A DNA stretch of 60,088 nt from a virus, in IMG/VR virus record IMGVR_UViG_3300021963_006531, positions 1-60,088 of that record, one strand, 5' to 3'. Made by a program: the position numbers and the translations under genes. Under the pieces are notes generated by a model. The model was not told where the DNA came from, did no database searches, and saw nothing but the letters and a program-made list of their open reading frames with translations. Below, in pieces: positions 19,301 through 27,254 of the stretch; within the stretch, counting starts at the first letter, position 1, and each line of letters opens with the position of its first letter.

Positions 19301-19443
19301 ATACAAGACCTAGACATCTTGTATTAAGAGGTAAAATAAACGGCGCATCAAGAACAGTGAATATTGCGGCTTCTGATCCCAATGGTTCAAGTACATTTAT
19401 TTTCTTGGACGGATTTTGGTGGAGAACCGCTAACGTGGCGTAA
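16306..19443 (+). CDS. tail fibre protein with docking motif (1,045 aa)
   Basis: Opens with VNIGTNPNDGTGDDLRSAFL and KVNDNFQLL, the docking motif of this block, and continues with low-complexity beta-rich sequence full of TGN, TGT and NITN-type turns. A run of glycines lies near residue 565, after which the sequence resembles fibre shaft repeats (TGDVTGNASTATALQTTRSINGK-type, a pattern of collar and shaft modules). The C-terminus, about 100 residues from FVRTLNWVDDNAALAYGF, is a distinct globular domain. It has its own late promoter and ribosome binding site. A tail fibre or baseplate structural role is well supported; receptor specificity is unknown. Confidence 0.8.
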   Translation: MSIQYVNIGTNPNDGTGDDLRSAFLKVNDNFQLLATIGGETNYGANLGGGTGEVYAGKVNEVLNFRTIAGGPGIALTVEGNVVRITNTFTSPSAFTKIYGDDPNTYFEAQTPSSSFRIIGDGLISTQIVSNELTISGDFNLINDQLPKLGADLDLNSNDITGTGNISHVGSILTDNLTVGRSSGPGNFPSATLLNGTLTVRANSILASVSATTVNASTSVTAPLFNATGNGFIGPLAGNTTGIHYGNVNIKGLGVPDTVVVNTATSPATITGSHVGTFSGSLTGTLSTGGLNLNSNDITGIGTISVTAPDSISKFPLIANAFYHPGGISGFIVPSISDLGNSTILSMEQQTFGMSESLRLRSTSINSSQSYPLGTSIAFESVNTIDEDLPNYDPLNLPTQPEYQLQGYLGILNYKPYEQFSDPAFTLPNETEFSTFVTRVRKRSFSPNDPYLLDVIIARGDGRVTLGEGIDILDSTIRPYRVLNGAGTGEQPSINDLIIYTERSDTYINFYGAYAQPAGKGPALGGYSFPKTIGAPGQVLAVRTPDGINPNNLLEWTTPSGGGGGGGGATTFLNLTDTPISYAVGDAGKIVVVKSNLSGLEFTNTITATLNGNVTGDVTGNASTATALQTTRSINGKNFNGTQNVTLTTADIGEVNNLYYTDDRARGAISVTPGTSLSYSAGVLNITESTTSTVNSLVKRTSTGGIEVTSLKVTTIEKNTADTAITISNRLETASVISSTNDITTTGIVSAGFINLTGTGDQTISSSTKIILNPASTVDVSGKRITNLPLTVPLDNSDATSKKYVDDQTSSVYTASLQSFPIAGDSGGSLTVVKGTTVTISGSTNINTSTTVNGVQISLKTTISGVSVSGNLPVSGTLTANVAKAGNINITNNEIQQTVTGNNINLVPGSSGGSIVITGGDFKLTTNSRLFVTGSNIVEIAANSLEVEIPVTTPVTFVRTLNWVDDNAALAYGFMNDGTQGQYKTIIMLDRGNYGNALDTRPRHLVLRGKINGASRTVNIAASDPNGSSTFIFLDGFWWRTANVA

Positions 19444-19446
19444 TAT

Positions 19447-22400
19447 ATGTTAAGACCAAATTGGAATACTCAATCAGGATTAATTTCATCCTTAAATGCA
19501 GGTGTGTCAATAGAATTGTCTCTAAGTGTAGACAACGCTGTTTCAGTTGAATTAATTTCTAAGACTCTGCCACCTGGTTTAAAATTGACTAATCGAACTG
19601 TTGATGACGAACTAACTTGGTTTATTTCTGGTATTCCTTTAGATTTAGGCATAGATAAAGAATATGATTTTGTTCTAAGAGCCTCTAATTTTACTGGCCC
19701 AAATAACTCAAAATTAATTCAAGATAGAACTTTTAAATTAGTAATTGTAAGTTCTACTGCGCCCGTTCTATTAGATCCAGAAGGAACTTTAAATTTAGTA
19801 AATGCTAACGAAAATTATATATTAAACAAAAGTACTATAAGTTATCAGTTTAATGCAACTTCACCATCAATTCCTCAAGGACAAAGTTTAAAATTTTATA
19901 TTGAAGAAGGATCAGGTCAACTGCCACCAGGATTAAAATTAAGTAAAACTGGCTTGCTTTATGGAACGATTGATGATGATTTGAATTTAGATTCTAATAT
20001 TGTTCAAGGAACGTATGATAGAGATTACTATGATATGAATCCTTACGATTATTCATCTACCATTGAACCAGCATTAGCTTCTGTTACTGTTAGTCAAGGA
20101 AAAATTAATAGTACTTTACTAAACTATGGTGGTAACGGATATATTTTAGATCCTGAAGTTATTATTGGCGGGTCAATTAACCAAATCACTATTGTAAACA
20201 AAGGAACTGCATATACTACCGCACCTGAAGTGTTGTTTAGTTTAAGTCCAGTTCCAGGCGGGGTAACTGCTACTGGCTATGCTGTAATGGAAGACGACCT
20301 AGCTCCAGTGCCGTTGTTCAATTCTATTATTGATGGGGAGCAAAGTGGCTCACCAACAACATCAATTCTTGATGGTGGAGATTCCTCTGAAGAAGTTCCA
20401 ACATCAGTAATAAACGGTGGTGTTGCAAATCCAATAGTGTATCAAACATTAGGAAAACGTGTAGCAGGGATTGTTATCACCAATCCTGGAACTGGATATA
20501 CTAGTGCTCCAACTATAACTTTTAGGAATCAAAACACTGGTAATGGTGCGGAAGCAACTTGTAACTTAAGAAGCGGATCTGGTGCCCAATTGGCCGCAGT
20601 AGTCAGTAATGGTTCTGTCGCAACATTAGAAATTATTAATACAGGTAGTGGTTATTCTTCCCCACCTTTGATAAGTTTTGGTCTACCTACGGCGGGCGCA
20701 AAAATTATTTCTAGAGTTTATAAATTTGCTGTTACTGTAAGTAATGGTGAAGAAACTGACACCAAAAATTATACTATACTGGTTAAGAGTGAAGATTCTT
20801 TACGTGTTGACACTACATTTATTAGTTCTGATACTGAAGATTTTGACACCAGTAAGACTTATGTACAATCTCCAATTTGGATAAGTCCAAATGTTCTTCC
20901 TACTATAAAGGGAGACAATAATTTTATATACGATTTAGAAGTATTTGATCCAACTCCAAGTATTGGAAAAATATATTTTAGTTTAATGGATGTAAACTTT
21001 GATGGAACAGAATCTCAACTTGGGCCAGCTGATGAAATTAAAAATGCAGTTGAATATCAAATAGTATCTATTGATTTAACTAGGCCTGCATCAATAACAC
21101 TTACACAATCTAGAGTGTTTAATAATGGCGATAGAATTAAATTGTCTAATATTTCTGGGACTACTCAGTTAAACAACGGAATTTTTTACGTCAAGGTAGT
21201 TGATCCTTTCAAATATCAATTATTTTCTGATAGACTTTTAATAAATCCAATAGATGCGTTACTGTATACACCATTTACAGGCACAGGTTATGCTCGTTTC
21301 CAATCAAACTATCTAAATTTAGATTTTGACGGAGGTGAAATAAGTGGATTTATACCTTATCAACCTAGCATCACAAGGACATATAATTTTACAGTCAAGT
21401 CTGTTCGAGTGATAGACGATGTTGAAGTTGCTAGTGTTTTTAAACAATTTGAACTAACCGTAAAAGGAAATATTGAAGGTGAAATAACGTTTAATAGTCC
21501 TTCGTTATTAGGAAGTATTAGTCCAAACGAACAATCATTATTTGAAGTTGAAGCAACTTCAACTATTCCTTCCAGCTCTATCCTTTATTCTTTAGTTCCT
21601 GGTTATGGAAAAACTAGCAAAACAAATTACATAGAACTCGATTTCAGTGAACAAAATGGAAAAATTTATGTAGAAGGATATGGATTAAATCCTTTTCTAA
21701 CTCTAGAAAAGGGACAAACTTATAAAATAAATGTTTCTATTAGTAACTTTACAATAAGTTTTAGAAATAGTGATAACACCTATTATAATTTTGGTTTAAG
21801 GCACAGTACTGGCGCTGTTGAAATTGCGGCTCAAGAAAAATCATCAGGGTATTATATCTTTACTCCACCATATAGTGACGTTGCATCAATTAGAATTGTC
21901 TATACAAATATTAAAAAGAATGGCTTAATAGTTGCAGTAAAAAGATTTAATAGTACCAGTTTAACTTGGGAAAGACAATATCTTCCAACAGTATATGATG
22001 ACTATCAAGCAAGTTCTTATTATGAAAAAGAACTTTTTAATAAAGTGGAAAGAGCTCCTAATTCTGGTGTATATAATTTAGTTCCTAATGGCTCGTCTGC
22101 TCTTGCAGTTTTTATTAAATGGGCCAAGGTAGAAGTAGAGATTAAAAAATATAATCCTAATACCTTTCAATGGGAAGCACAAAATTATCCAACAGTCAAA
22201 CCTTTGACACCAAATAACGGTGATTATTGGATAGATCTTAGCGAAACAAATTTTGGATTGCTAGATTTTAGATATGTAGGTTTAGCTGGTATATGGACTC
22301 CAGTAACTGTAAATGTAGTGAACAGTGTTCCATTAAATTCATTTGGTTCAAATTATAGTTTAATTGTTGTTAAATCAAACGGAACCTTTAAGGTGATGAG

Positions 22401-23943
22401 GAAGAGTAATGGAATTTGGAAATATTTGGAAAGATTGCCTTACGGAGTAAAAGGCGCATTTGATCCAAACATATTCTATACAAAATATGATGGCGAAACA
22501 CCAGTCACCAATCTTCAATATGACGTATGGTTCAAATACACTTCAATCTTTGACGGCAATAACTCAGAAATAACCTGCACATTAAAGAGCTTGGATAGTT
22601 TACCAACAGAACTTACTGTTGGTCTCAATGGAGACATCATTGGAAAAATAAGTCCAAATACTGGATCAGTTTATAAGAGTTATTACACAGAAAATAGACT
22701 GTATCTAATAAATGATGTAGTCACATTTGAGAATAATCTTTATATTTGTGTGAATCAATATAGAAGTTCAGGAAATTGGTTAAATGAAATTACTAATTGG
22801 CAACCATATTTCTTTCCTAAGAGAGTTGTTACAAGCATAGATGCTAATATATCATCTGAAACATCAAGATTTGCAATCGCAGGACCAGATGGCACTGATA
22901 ATACTACTATAGACAAATTATTTAGATTTAGAGTTAGGGCTAACGACACACAAAATGTTGGATTTATTGACAAAGACTTTAATATTGAATATCAATCCAT
23001 CTCTAATATAACATTAACTAACATATATCTACAACCGTTCTTAAGTAAAGAAGGAAGAGATTTATACTTTAATTTTATAACAGACCCAGTAATCTTTCCA
23101 CAGAACAGCATTTATAGATTAGAGGATAGTAATTTTAGTGTACAACGTGTTCCAAAAATGTTATTATTAGGTGGAATTGAAAGTACAAGTGCTGAAAGAT
23201 ATGCCAGTGCTGTGCAAAGAAATTATTACGACAGACCACTTTATTTTGGCGAAGTAAAATCTGCTATTGCTAAAAAAGGAACAAATATTGAATATGAAGT
23301 AATTTATATTGAAATAAATGATCCTTACGAAATTAATAACGTCAGTGTCGCTGAATCAATTAAGTTAGATTTTGAATATGATCTCTTAACAGCTGATTAT
23401 ACTAAACTCAGAATGGATACTAATGAAAACACAGTTGACGACACTGGATTAGATACCGTGTATCCAAGTAGTATTACACTGATGCAAAAAGGGATTGAAA
23501 ATGTTAGTTCACAAAAAATTGAAAGTGTTCTAACATTACCAACATATGATGGCCCGTATGTTGGTGACGAGCCGTTGGGTTGGGGACTAGTTGGTAATAT
23601 AGACCCTCCTACTCTTTTTGAAGATTGGGGTTTAATCAATGAGCGAGTTGCTGTAATTGATGATTTCTTAGCTGTTACAGAAGCATTGAAAAAGGACGAT
23701 AATTACAGACCTCTGTGGATGAATACCAGTCAAGACGGAACTGGTAATATCATAGGTTTCGTAAAGGCCGTGCCAATTTGCTATTTGAAGCCAGGCGAAA
23801 GTGCCAAAGTATTAGAATTGATAAAGAAGAGCAATTTTGACTTTAAAAAGTTGAATTTTACAATAGATAGAATTATAATTCAAAATCCACAGGGTAGCAC
23901 TGGGGATAAATATATTAAGTTTATTAACAGGGAAATCATATGA
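19447..23943 (+). CDS. large tail/baseplate structural protein with Ig-like modules
   Basis: A 1,498-residue protein. Two N-terminal segments carry the PPGLKL signature of putative Ig (cadherin-like) modules (residues about 40-55 and 155-190: TLPPGLKL, QLPPGLKLSKTGLLYGTI). Residues about 250-420 hold GxGYTSxPxI repeats also present in the giant fibre. The remainder is rich in aromatic residues and ends in a region with PTLFEDWGLINERVAV. It starts three bases after the previous stop and overlaps the next gene by four bases. Similar proteins are virion components of T4-like cyanophages; a baseplate-associated role is inferred. Confidence 0.75.
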   Translation: MLRPNWNTQSGLISSLNAGVSIELSLSVDNAVSVELISKTLPPGLKLTNRTVDDELTWFISGIPLDLGIDKEYDFVLRASNFTGPNNSKLIQDRTFKLVIVSSTAPVLLDPEGTLNLVNANENYILNKSTISYQFNATSPSIPQGQSLKFYIEEGSGQLPPGLKLSKTGLLYGTIDDDLNLDSNIVQGTYDRDYYDMNPYDYSSTIEPALASVTVSQGKINSTLLNYGGNGYILDPEVIIGGSINQITIVNKGTAYTTAPEVLFSLSPVPGGVTATGYAVMEDDLAPVPLFNSIIDGEQSGSPTTSILDGGDSSEEVPTSVINGGVANPIVYQTLGKRVAGIVITNPGTGYTSAPTITFRNQNTGNGAEATCNLRSGSGAQLAAVVSNGSVATLEIINTGSGYSSPPLISFGLPTAGAKIISRVYKFAVTVSNGEETDTKNYTILVKSEDSLRVDTTFISSDTEDFDTSKTYVQSPIWISPNVLPTIKGDNNFIYDLEVFDPTPSIGKIYFSLMDVNFDGTESQLGPADEIKNAVEYQIVSIDLTRPASITLTQSRVFNNGDRIKLSNISGTTQLNNGIFYVKVVDPFKYQLFSDRLLINPIDALLYTPFTGTGYARFQSNYLNLDFDGGEISGFIPYQPSITRTYNFTVKSVRVIDDVEVASVFKQFELTVKGNIEGEITFNSPSLLGSISPNEQSLFEVEATSTIPSSSILYSLVPGYGKTSKTNYIELDFSEQNGKIYVEGYGLNPFLTLEKGQTYKINVSISNFTISFRNSDNTYYNFGLRHSTGAVEIAAQEKSSGYYIFTPPYSDVASIRIVYTNIKKNGLIVAVKRFNSTSLTWERQYLPTVYDDYQASSYYEKELFNKVERAPNSGVYNLVPNGSSALAVFIKWAKVEVEIKKYNPNTFQWEAQNYPTVKPLTPNNGDYWIDLSETNFGLLDFRYVGLAGIWTPVTVNVVNSVPLNSFGSNYSLIVVKSNGTFKVMRKSNGIWKYLERLPYGVKGAFDPNIFYTKYDGETPVTNLQYDVWFKYTSIFDGNNSEITCTLKSLDSLPTELTVGLNGDIIGKISPNTGSVYKSYYTENRLYLINDVVTFENNLYICVNQYRSSGNWLNEITNWQPYFFPKRVVTSIDANISSETSRFAIAGPDGTDNTTIDKLFRFRVRANDTQNVGFIDKDFNIEYQSISNITLTNIYLQPFLSKEGRDLYFNFITDPVIFPQNSIYRLEDSNFSVQRVPKMLLLGGIESTSAERYASAVQRNYYDRPLYFGEVKSAIAKKGTNIEYEVIYIEINDPYEINNVSVAESIKLDFEYDLLTADYTKLRMDTNENTVDDTGLDTVYPSSITLMQKGIENVSSQKIESVLTLPTYDGPYVGDEPLGWGLVGNIDPPTLFEDWGLINERVAVIDDFLAVTEALKKDDNYRPLWMNTSQDGTGNIIGFVKAVPICYLKPGESAKVLELIKKSNFDFKKLNFTIDRIIIQNPQGSTGDKYIKFINREII

Positions 23944-24557
23944 CAGCCGTAAGCGCAATCGTTTTTAGCACAATTAATGAAAATTTTCCTACAGCTGGAC
24001 AGGATAATGACAGTCAAGGCTTTAGAGATAATTTTGCTAGGATTAAAACAGCCTTGAGCACAGCTCAAACTGAGATCACATATCTTAACACAAATTCTGT
24101 TGACAAAACAACCAACAACGATCTGGGTAATAATACCCTAAGTAATTTAATATTAAAAAATTACGGAGTAAGAAGCAGTCCAGATGTAAATTCTGCTGGT
24201 ACAGTTAATGTAATTACTTTTAGCGATTTTCAATACAAAAAATATTCAGTTAACAATACAACAAATACTTTTCAAATCGATAATTGGCCCGTGGACTGCT
24301 ATGCTGAATTTAGACTAGAAATTATTTCAGCGGCTGGCACTAAAAGAGTACAGTTCCAAAAAGGCGTTATCAATAACAGTTTAGGTAGCCCTACACAATA
24401 TCTACACTTAGGACAAGGATTTGGTAACACCAATTATGTAGATTGTATTAGAGAAGCAAATAGTAAACTACAACGATACGTCTTTAAAATTTCTAGCCCA
24501 GATGGCGGTATCAATACCTTTGTAGATTTAGAAGGCGTATATCAACAACAGGCTTGA
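23940..24557 (+). CDS. small fibre/baseplate protein with diverged docking motif
   Basis: A 205-residue protein starting with a diverged version of the block's docking motif: NENFPTAGQDNDSQGFRDNF followed by ARIKTALSTAQTEI, likely a helix. The C-terminal half (about residues 85-205) is a compact domain ending in FVDLEGVYQQQA. The start overlaps the preceding gene as ATGA. It closes the adhesin block; position and motif suggest a short tail accessory or structural protein. Confidence 0.65.
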   Translation: MTAVSAIVFSTINENFPTAGQDNDSQGFRDNFARIKTALSTAQTEITYLNTNSVDKTTNNDLGNNTLSNLILKNYGVRSSPDVNSAGTVNVITFSDFQYKKYSVNNTTNTFQIDNWPVDCYAEFRLEIISAAGTKRVQFQKGVINNSLGSPTQYLHLGQGFGNTNYVDCIREANSKLQRYVFKISSPDGGINTFVDLEGVYQQQA

Positions 24558-24559
24558 TA

Positions 24560-24796
24560 ATGCACCCACTTCAGATAGATTTATCAAAGATCTCTGATAG
24601 CGAGTTAGAAGAAAAAATCAGAGATCTTACTAAAAAATACACTACCGTTTTACAGGTAAGTCCTTCAGCAAGCACCCAGCTATTAATGCTCTTAGAAGAT
24701 TATAAAATTGAAAAAGAATCTAGAGAGCAAAGAAAAATAGAAGCAATGAATAAAGATCTAGGCAAAGACCTAGATGATCTAATCAATATTGGTTGA
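24560..24796 (+). CDS. small charged helical protein, unknown function
   Basis: A 78-residue, mostly helical, highly charged protein (SDSELEEKIRDLTKKY, then DYKIEKESREQRKIEA), without a signal peptide or membrane segment. The ATG at 24560 is preferred over a TTG two codons upstream. Its stop codon TGA lies inside the -35 hexamer TTGACA of the next promoter. Function not recognised; similar short charged proteins follow the adhesin genes of T4-like marine phages. Confidence 0.6.
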   Translation: MHPLQIDLSKISDSELEEKIRDLTKKYTTVLQVSPSASTQLLMLLEDYKIEKESREQRKIEAMNKDLGKDLDDLINIG

Positions 24797-24828
24797 CATC
24801 AAACGCAAAATGTAATAAAATACATGTA
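24793..24828 (+). promoter_or_regulatory. early sigma-70 promoter, leaderless
   Basis: TTGACA (24793-24798), 17 bases, TAAAAT (24816-24821). The position seven bases after the -10 box is the A of the ATG at 24828, so the transcript should have no leader. The -35 box contains the stop codon of the upstream gene. Confidence 0.75.
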
Positions 24829-25346
24829 TGCGTGTGAATCAGTATGGTCAAATTATTAGGTCTGAAAAAGAAGTAATTGACGCTCTTTTTCAAAATCCAA
24901 ATTTAGATATATCTATGATTGAATTTGACAACGATAATATTGTTGAAAAATTCAATAATTCTTGTGATGCTTGCGGAATCAATCTTCAAATTAAAAAGAA
25001 TAAAGAAATAGACATTACTATTGAAGAGTTTGATAAAAATAATCAACAACAATGGTTCATACCAGATGAAACAAATAACTTTGATATTGAAACATGGTTA
25101 TTTGAACAATGTCAAACTGAAAAAGAATTTTTTAGAGTAAAAGATGAATTGGAATTATATCATCAATTCAATTTACGACAAATATTGATAATTGCAAAAT
25201 ATTTGGTCGATACGTTTAGAAAAAATCAATTAGTTTGGGGTGTTGGTAGGGGTAGTAGTGTTGCCAGCTACTGTCTATACCTAATAGGTTTACACAAAAT
25301 TGATAGTCTAAAATATAATTTAGATGTCAGAGAGTTTCTAAAATAA
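24828..25346 (+). CDS. DnaE-like (family C polymerase) palm fragment
   Basis: The last 45 residues (VWGVGRGSSVASYCLYLIGL, then HKIDSLKYNLDVREFLK) match the nucleotide-binding start of the palm in bacterial DNA polymerase III alpha, where GxGRGSxxGSLVAY-L-x-I-T-x-I-D-P-L-x-Y-N-L-x-F-E-R-F-L is diagnostic; G140-R-G-S143 are the key residues. The protein stops just before the place where the catalytic Asp motif would follow, and no PHP domain precedes it, so it cannot be an active polymerase on its own. The gene starts at a leaderless early promoter. Possible roles: a decoy or modulator of the host replicase, or a clamp or DNA-binding relic. These roles are inference. Confidence 0.65.
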   Translation: MRVNQYGQIIRSEKEVIDALFQNPNLDISMIEFDNDNIVEKFNNSCDACGINLQIKKNKEIDITIEEFDKNNQQQWFIPDETNNFDIETWLFEQCQTEKEFFRVKDELELYHQFNLRQILIIAKYLVDTFRKNQLVWGVGRGSSVASYCLYLIGLHKIDSLKYNLDVREFLK

Positions 25347-25367
25347 GTATAAGACAAGGAGAACACC

Positions 25368-25670
25368 ATGGCTGAAAGAAAGATTTATAAGACAATGCAG
25401 GGAAAAGAAATAGATTTTGATAGTTTAAGACTATCTAATGAACTAGTTCCTGCTGTGGGAAATATGCGTGTAAACGCTCGAGGCGATGAAATACGTCCCA
25501 ATGGTGAGATTGTTCGTTCAAGAGACGAAATCACTGAAGCAAAAACACAAGTTGAAATTCAACAAATACAAGAAACTGAGTTTTCTGAGGATTTTGGTCC
25601 GGAACCAGAAATTACTCCAGAACAAGCACAGGAAATACTTGCTAAGAGAAAAAAGCCACAGGAGAAGTAA
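25368..25670 (+). CDS. conserved hypothetical protein
   Basis: A 100-residue hydrophilic protein with the phrase MQGKEIDFDSLRLSNELVPA followed by VGNMRVNARGDEIRPNGEIV, which I recognise from small proteins of T4-like cyanophages with no assigned function. The C-terminus is a charged Glu/Gln-rich tail. It has a good ribosome binding site (AAGGAG) and sits directly before the co-chaperonin gene, so the two are probably transcribed together. No catalytic or membrane motif. Confidence 0.7.
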   Translation: MAERKIYKTMQGKEIDFDSLRLSNELVPAVGNMRVNARGDEIRPNGEIVRSRDEITEAKTQVEIQQIQETEFSEDFGPEPEITPEQAQEILAKRKKPQEK

Positions 25671-26045
25671 ATGTCAAAAATAAAAGGAACACTTAGACCA
25701 TTGAAAGACAAAGTTATAGTAACTGACATGAACTTTGGCGAGGGTAAAACTAAAGGTGGTATTTTACTTACTAGTGATGATGGCAAAAGTAGTGGATTAC
25801 ACCCAAGATGGTGTCGTGTTTTATTCGTAGGTGATGAACAAAAAGATATCAAAGTTGGACAGTGGTTGCTTATGCAACACGGTCGTTGGACTAGAGCAAT
25901 GACTTACGAAAATGATCAAGGTGAAGAAATTAAAATTCATATGATTGATTTGGAAGGTGTGCTTTTAGCAAGTGATGAAAAACCAGAAGATGGTGATGAA
26001 AGAGTAGCAATTGGTGCTATGAACTTTAATATTCCAGGACAATAA
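25671..26045 (+). CDS. GroES-like co-chaperonin (gp31-type)
   Basis: A 124-residue protein with the GroES layout: LRPLKDKVIV at the start, then a mobile-loop-like segment GEGKTKGGILLTSDDG resembling the GroES loop that binds GroEL (T-x-G-G-I-x-L), then a beta-barrel core. In T4, gp31 replaces GroES so that the host GroEL can fold the major capsid protein; the same role is likely here. Longer than GroES (about 97 residues), with an extra segment around RWCRVLFVGDEQKDI. Ribosome binding site GGAG before ATG; the stop overlaps the next ATG (TAATG). Confidence 0.7.
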   Translation: MSKIKGTLRPLKDKVIVTDMNFGEGKTKGGILLTSDDGKSSGLHPRWCRVLFVGDEQKDIKVGQWLLMQHGRWTRAMTYENDQGEEIKIHMIDLEGVLLASDEKPEDGDERVAIGAMNFNIPGQ

Positions 26046-26419
26046 TGACAAATCCATTTAAAGATCAAGAAAAATTTATGCGGGCCTGTGACCAATCAGT
26101 TGAAGGCTTTAACCAAGAGCAGTTTAATTTGTATGTTAAGCTAATTGACGAAGAATTTAACGATGAGTTAAAAACTGCAATAAGCAATAATGATCCAGTG
26201 GAGACTCTAGACGCACTTCTAGATATTCTAGTTGTAACTATTGGTGCTATACATAGTATGGGTGCAGATGGAGAAGGGGGTTGGAAAGAAGTCATGAAGA
26301 CCAACTTTGCCAAAATTGATAAAGATACCGGAAAAGTTCGTAAACGTGAAGACGGTAAGGTATTGAAACCGGTCGGATGGGTTCCTCCAAATTTACGACC
26401 GTTTAGCACTAAGCAATAA
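26045..26419 (+). CDS. MazG-like nucleoside triphosphate pyrophosphohydrolase
   Basis: A 124-residue all-alpha protein of the MazG/PRA-PH type. The metal-binding acidic residues are seen in YVKLIDEEFNDEL (E-E-x-x-D-E/E pattern) and in ETLDALLDILVV (E-x-x-D). The C-terminal KTNFAKIDKDTGKVRKREDG and PVGWVPPNL form is common in phage members of this family, which hydrolyse dNTPs or (p)ppGpp-like nucleotides to monophosphates. It could cleanse the nucleotide pool or manipulate the host stringent response; the substrate is unknown. It is the last gene before a terminator-like hairpin. Confidence 0.8.
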   Translation: MTNPFKDQEKFMRACDQSVEGFNQEQFNLYVKLIDEEFNDELKTAISNNDPVETLDALLDILVVTIGAIHSMGADGEGGWKEVMKTNFAKIDKDTGKVRKREDGKVLKPVGWVPPNLRPFSTKQ

Positions 26420-26425
26420 AATCAT

Positions 26426-26450
26426 AGGGTCTTGACAGGCCCTTTCTTTT
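26426..26450 (+). terminator. terminator-like hairpin with TTGACA in its loop
   Basis: AGGGTC (26426-26431) pairs with GGCCCT (26438-26443), six pairs with one G-T, and the loop is exactly TTGACA; TTTCTTTT-type pyrimidines follow. The same TTGACA is the -35 box of the next promoter. Confidence 0.6.
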
Positions 26451-26460
26451 CCTTTATAAT
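26432..26460 (+). promoter_or_regulatory. consensus early sigma-70 promoter
   Basis: TTGACA (26432-26437), 17 bases, TATAAT (26455-26460): a perfect consensus. Start expected near 26467, followed by the ribosome binding site AGGAGGG of the next gene. Confidence 0.85.
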
Positions 26461-26481
26461 ATATGAAAATAGGAGGGTCTT

Positions 26482-26853
26482 ATGACTACAAAAGACTTAG
26501 AAAAAGAAATAGAATTAGCTGAAGATCTAAAAGGCAAGTTAGATCAAATTGAAGGCAAAAAAACATCAAAAAGATCAAAGAAAACCGTTTCGCAAGAAGT
26601 TAAAAGTCCAACCGACGCAGACAAAACTGCTAATGTGGGTGAATTGGATTTGATGAAACAAAAATTAGTTCAGCTGGAAGAAATTAAAGAAGAAAACAAT
26701 TATCCAGATCCAGTAAAACATAAACATATTAGTTTTATTAAAAGTGGCTTTAGAATTTTAGCAGGTGCTACTTTATTTTTTGGTGAGTTCGCTATAGCAG
26801 GTGTTTTGTTTATTGTTGCTGAGTTACTTGGCGTCTATGAAGAAATAGTATGA
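26482..26853 (+). CDS. membrane-anchored protein with charged N-terminal domain
   Basis: The first 85 of 123 residues are very charged and probably coiled-coil (ELAEDLKGKLDQIEGKK, then LMKQKLVQLEEIKEEN). Residues about 92-120 are hydrophobic (SGFRILAGATLFFGEFAIAG, then VLFIVAELLGV), enough for one or two membrane passes. The strong early promoter and AGGAGG site imply high early expression. No family recognised; an early role at the inner membrane is inferred. Confidence 0.7.
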   Translation: MTTKDLEKEIELAEDLKGKLDQIEGKKTSKRSKKTVSQEVKSPTDADKTANVGELDLMKQKLVQLEEIKEENNYPDPVKHKHISFIKSGFRILAGATLFFGEFAIAGVLFIVAELLGVYEEIV

Positions 26854-27254
26854 GAATAGGTTTTACTTGCAGTACGTTTGATTTATTTCATGCAGGGCAT
26901 GTAATGATGCTTGAAGAAGCTAGAAAGCAATGCGAGTTTTTGATTGTTGGATTACAAAGTGATCCAACAATTGATCGTCCAGGAATCAAAAATAAACCTG
27001 TACAAGGACTTTTTGAACGTTGGGCGCAATTAAGAGCTTGTAAATTTGTAGATCAAATTGTTCCTTATAGTACTGAAAAAGAACTTAGAGATATTTTACT
27101 TTCTTTTCCCATTAATGTTAGAATATTAGGTGAAGAGTATGCAGGTAAAGAATTCACTGGTCATGACATTCCTATGGAATTTTATTTTAATCAACGTAAA
27201 CACAGTTTTTCAACAAGAGAATTAAGACAACGAGTTATAGAGGCTAATAAATGA
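26850..27254 (+). CDS. cytidylyltransferase-like nucleotidyltransferase (TagD type)
   Basis: A 134-residue HxGH nucleotidyltransferase. The family motif is F-D-L-F-H-A-G-H at residues 10-17, followed by the second site FSTRELRQRV (equivalent of the ISSTxIR motif). In TagD and related enzymes this fold joins CTP to glycerol-3-phosphate or sugar phosphates; other members use nicotinamide mononucleotide or pantetheine phosphate. The length fits the TagD subgroup. The start overlaps the preceding gene (ATGA) and its end overlaps the clamp loader. The substrate in this phage is unknown; a surface or nucleotide-modification role is possible. Confidence 0.8.
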   Translation: MRIGFTCSTFDLFHAGHVMMLEEARKQCEFLIVGLQSDPTIDRPGIKNKPVQGLFERWAQLRACKFVDQIVPYSTEKELRDILLSFPINVRILGEEYAGKEFTGHDIPMEFYFNQRKHSFSTRELRQRVIEANK

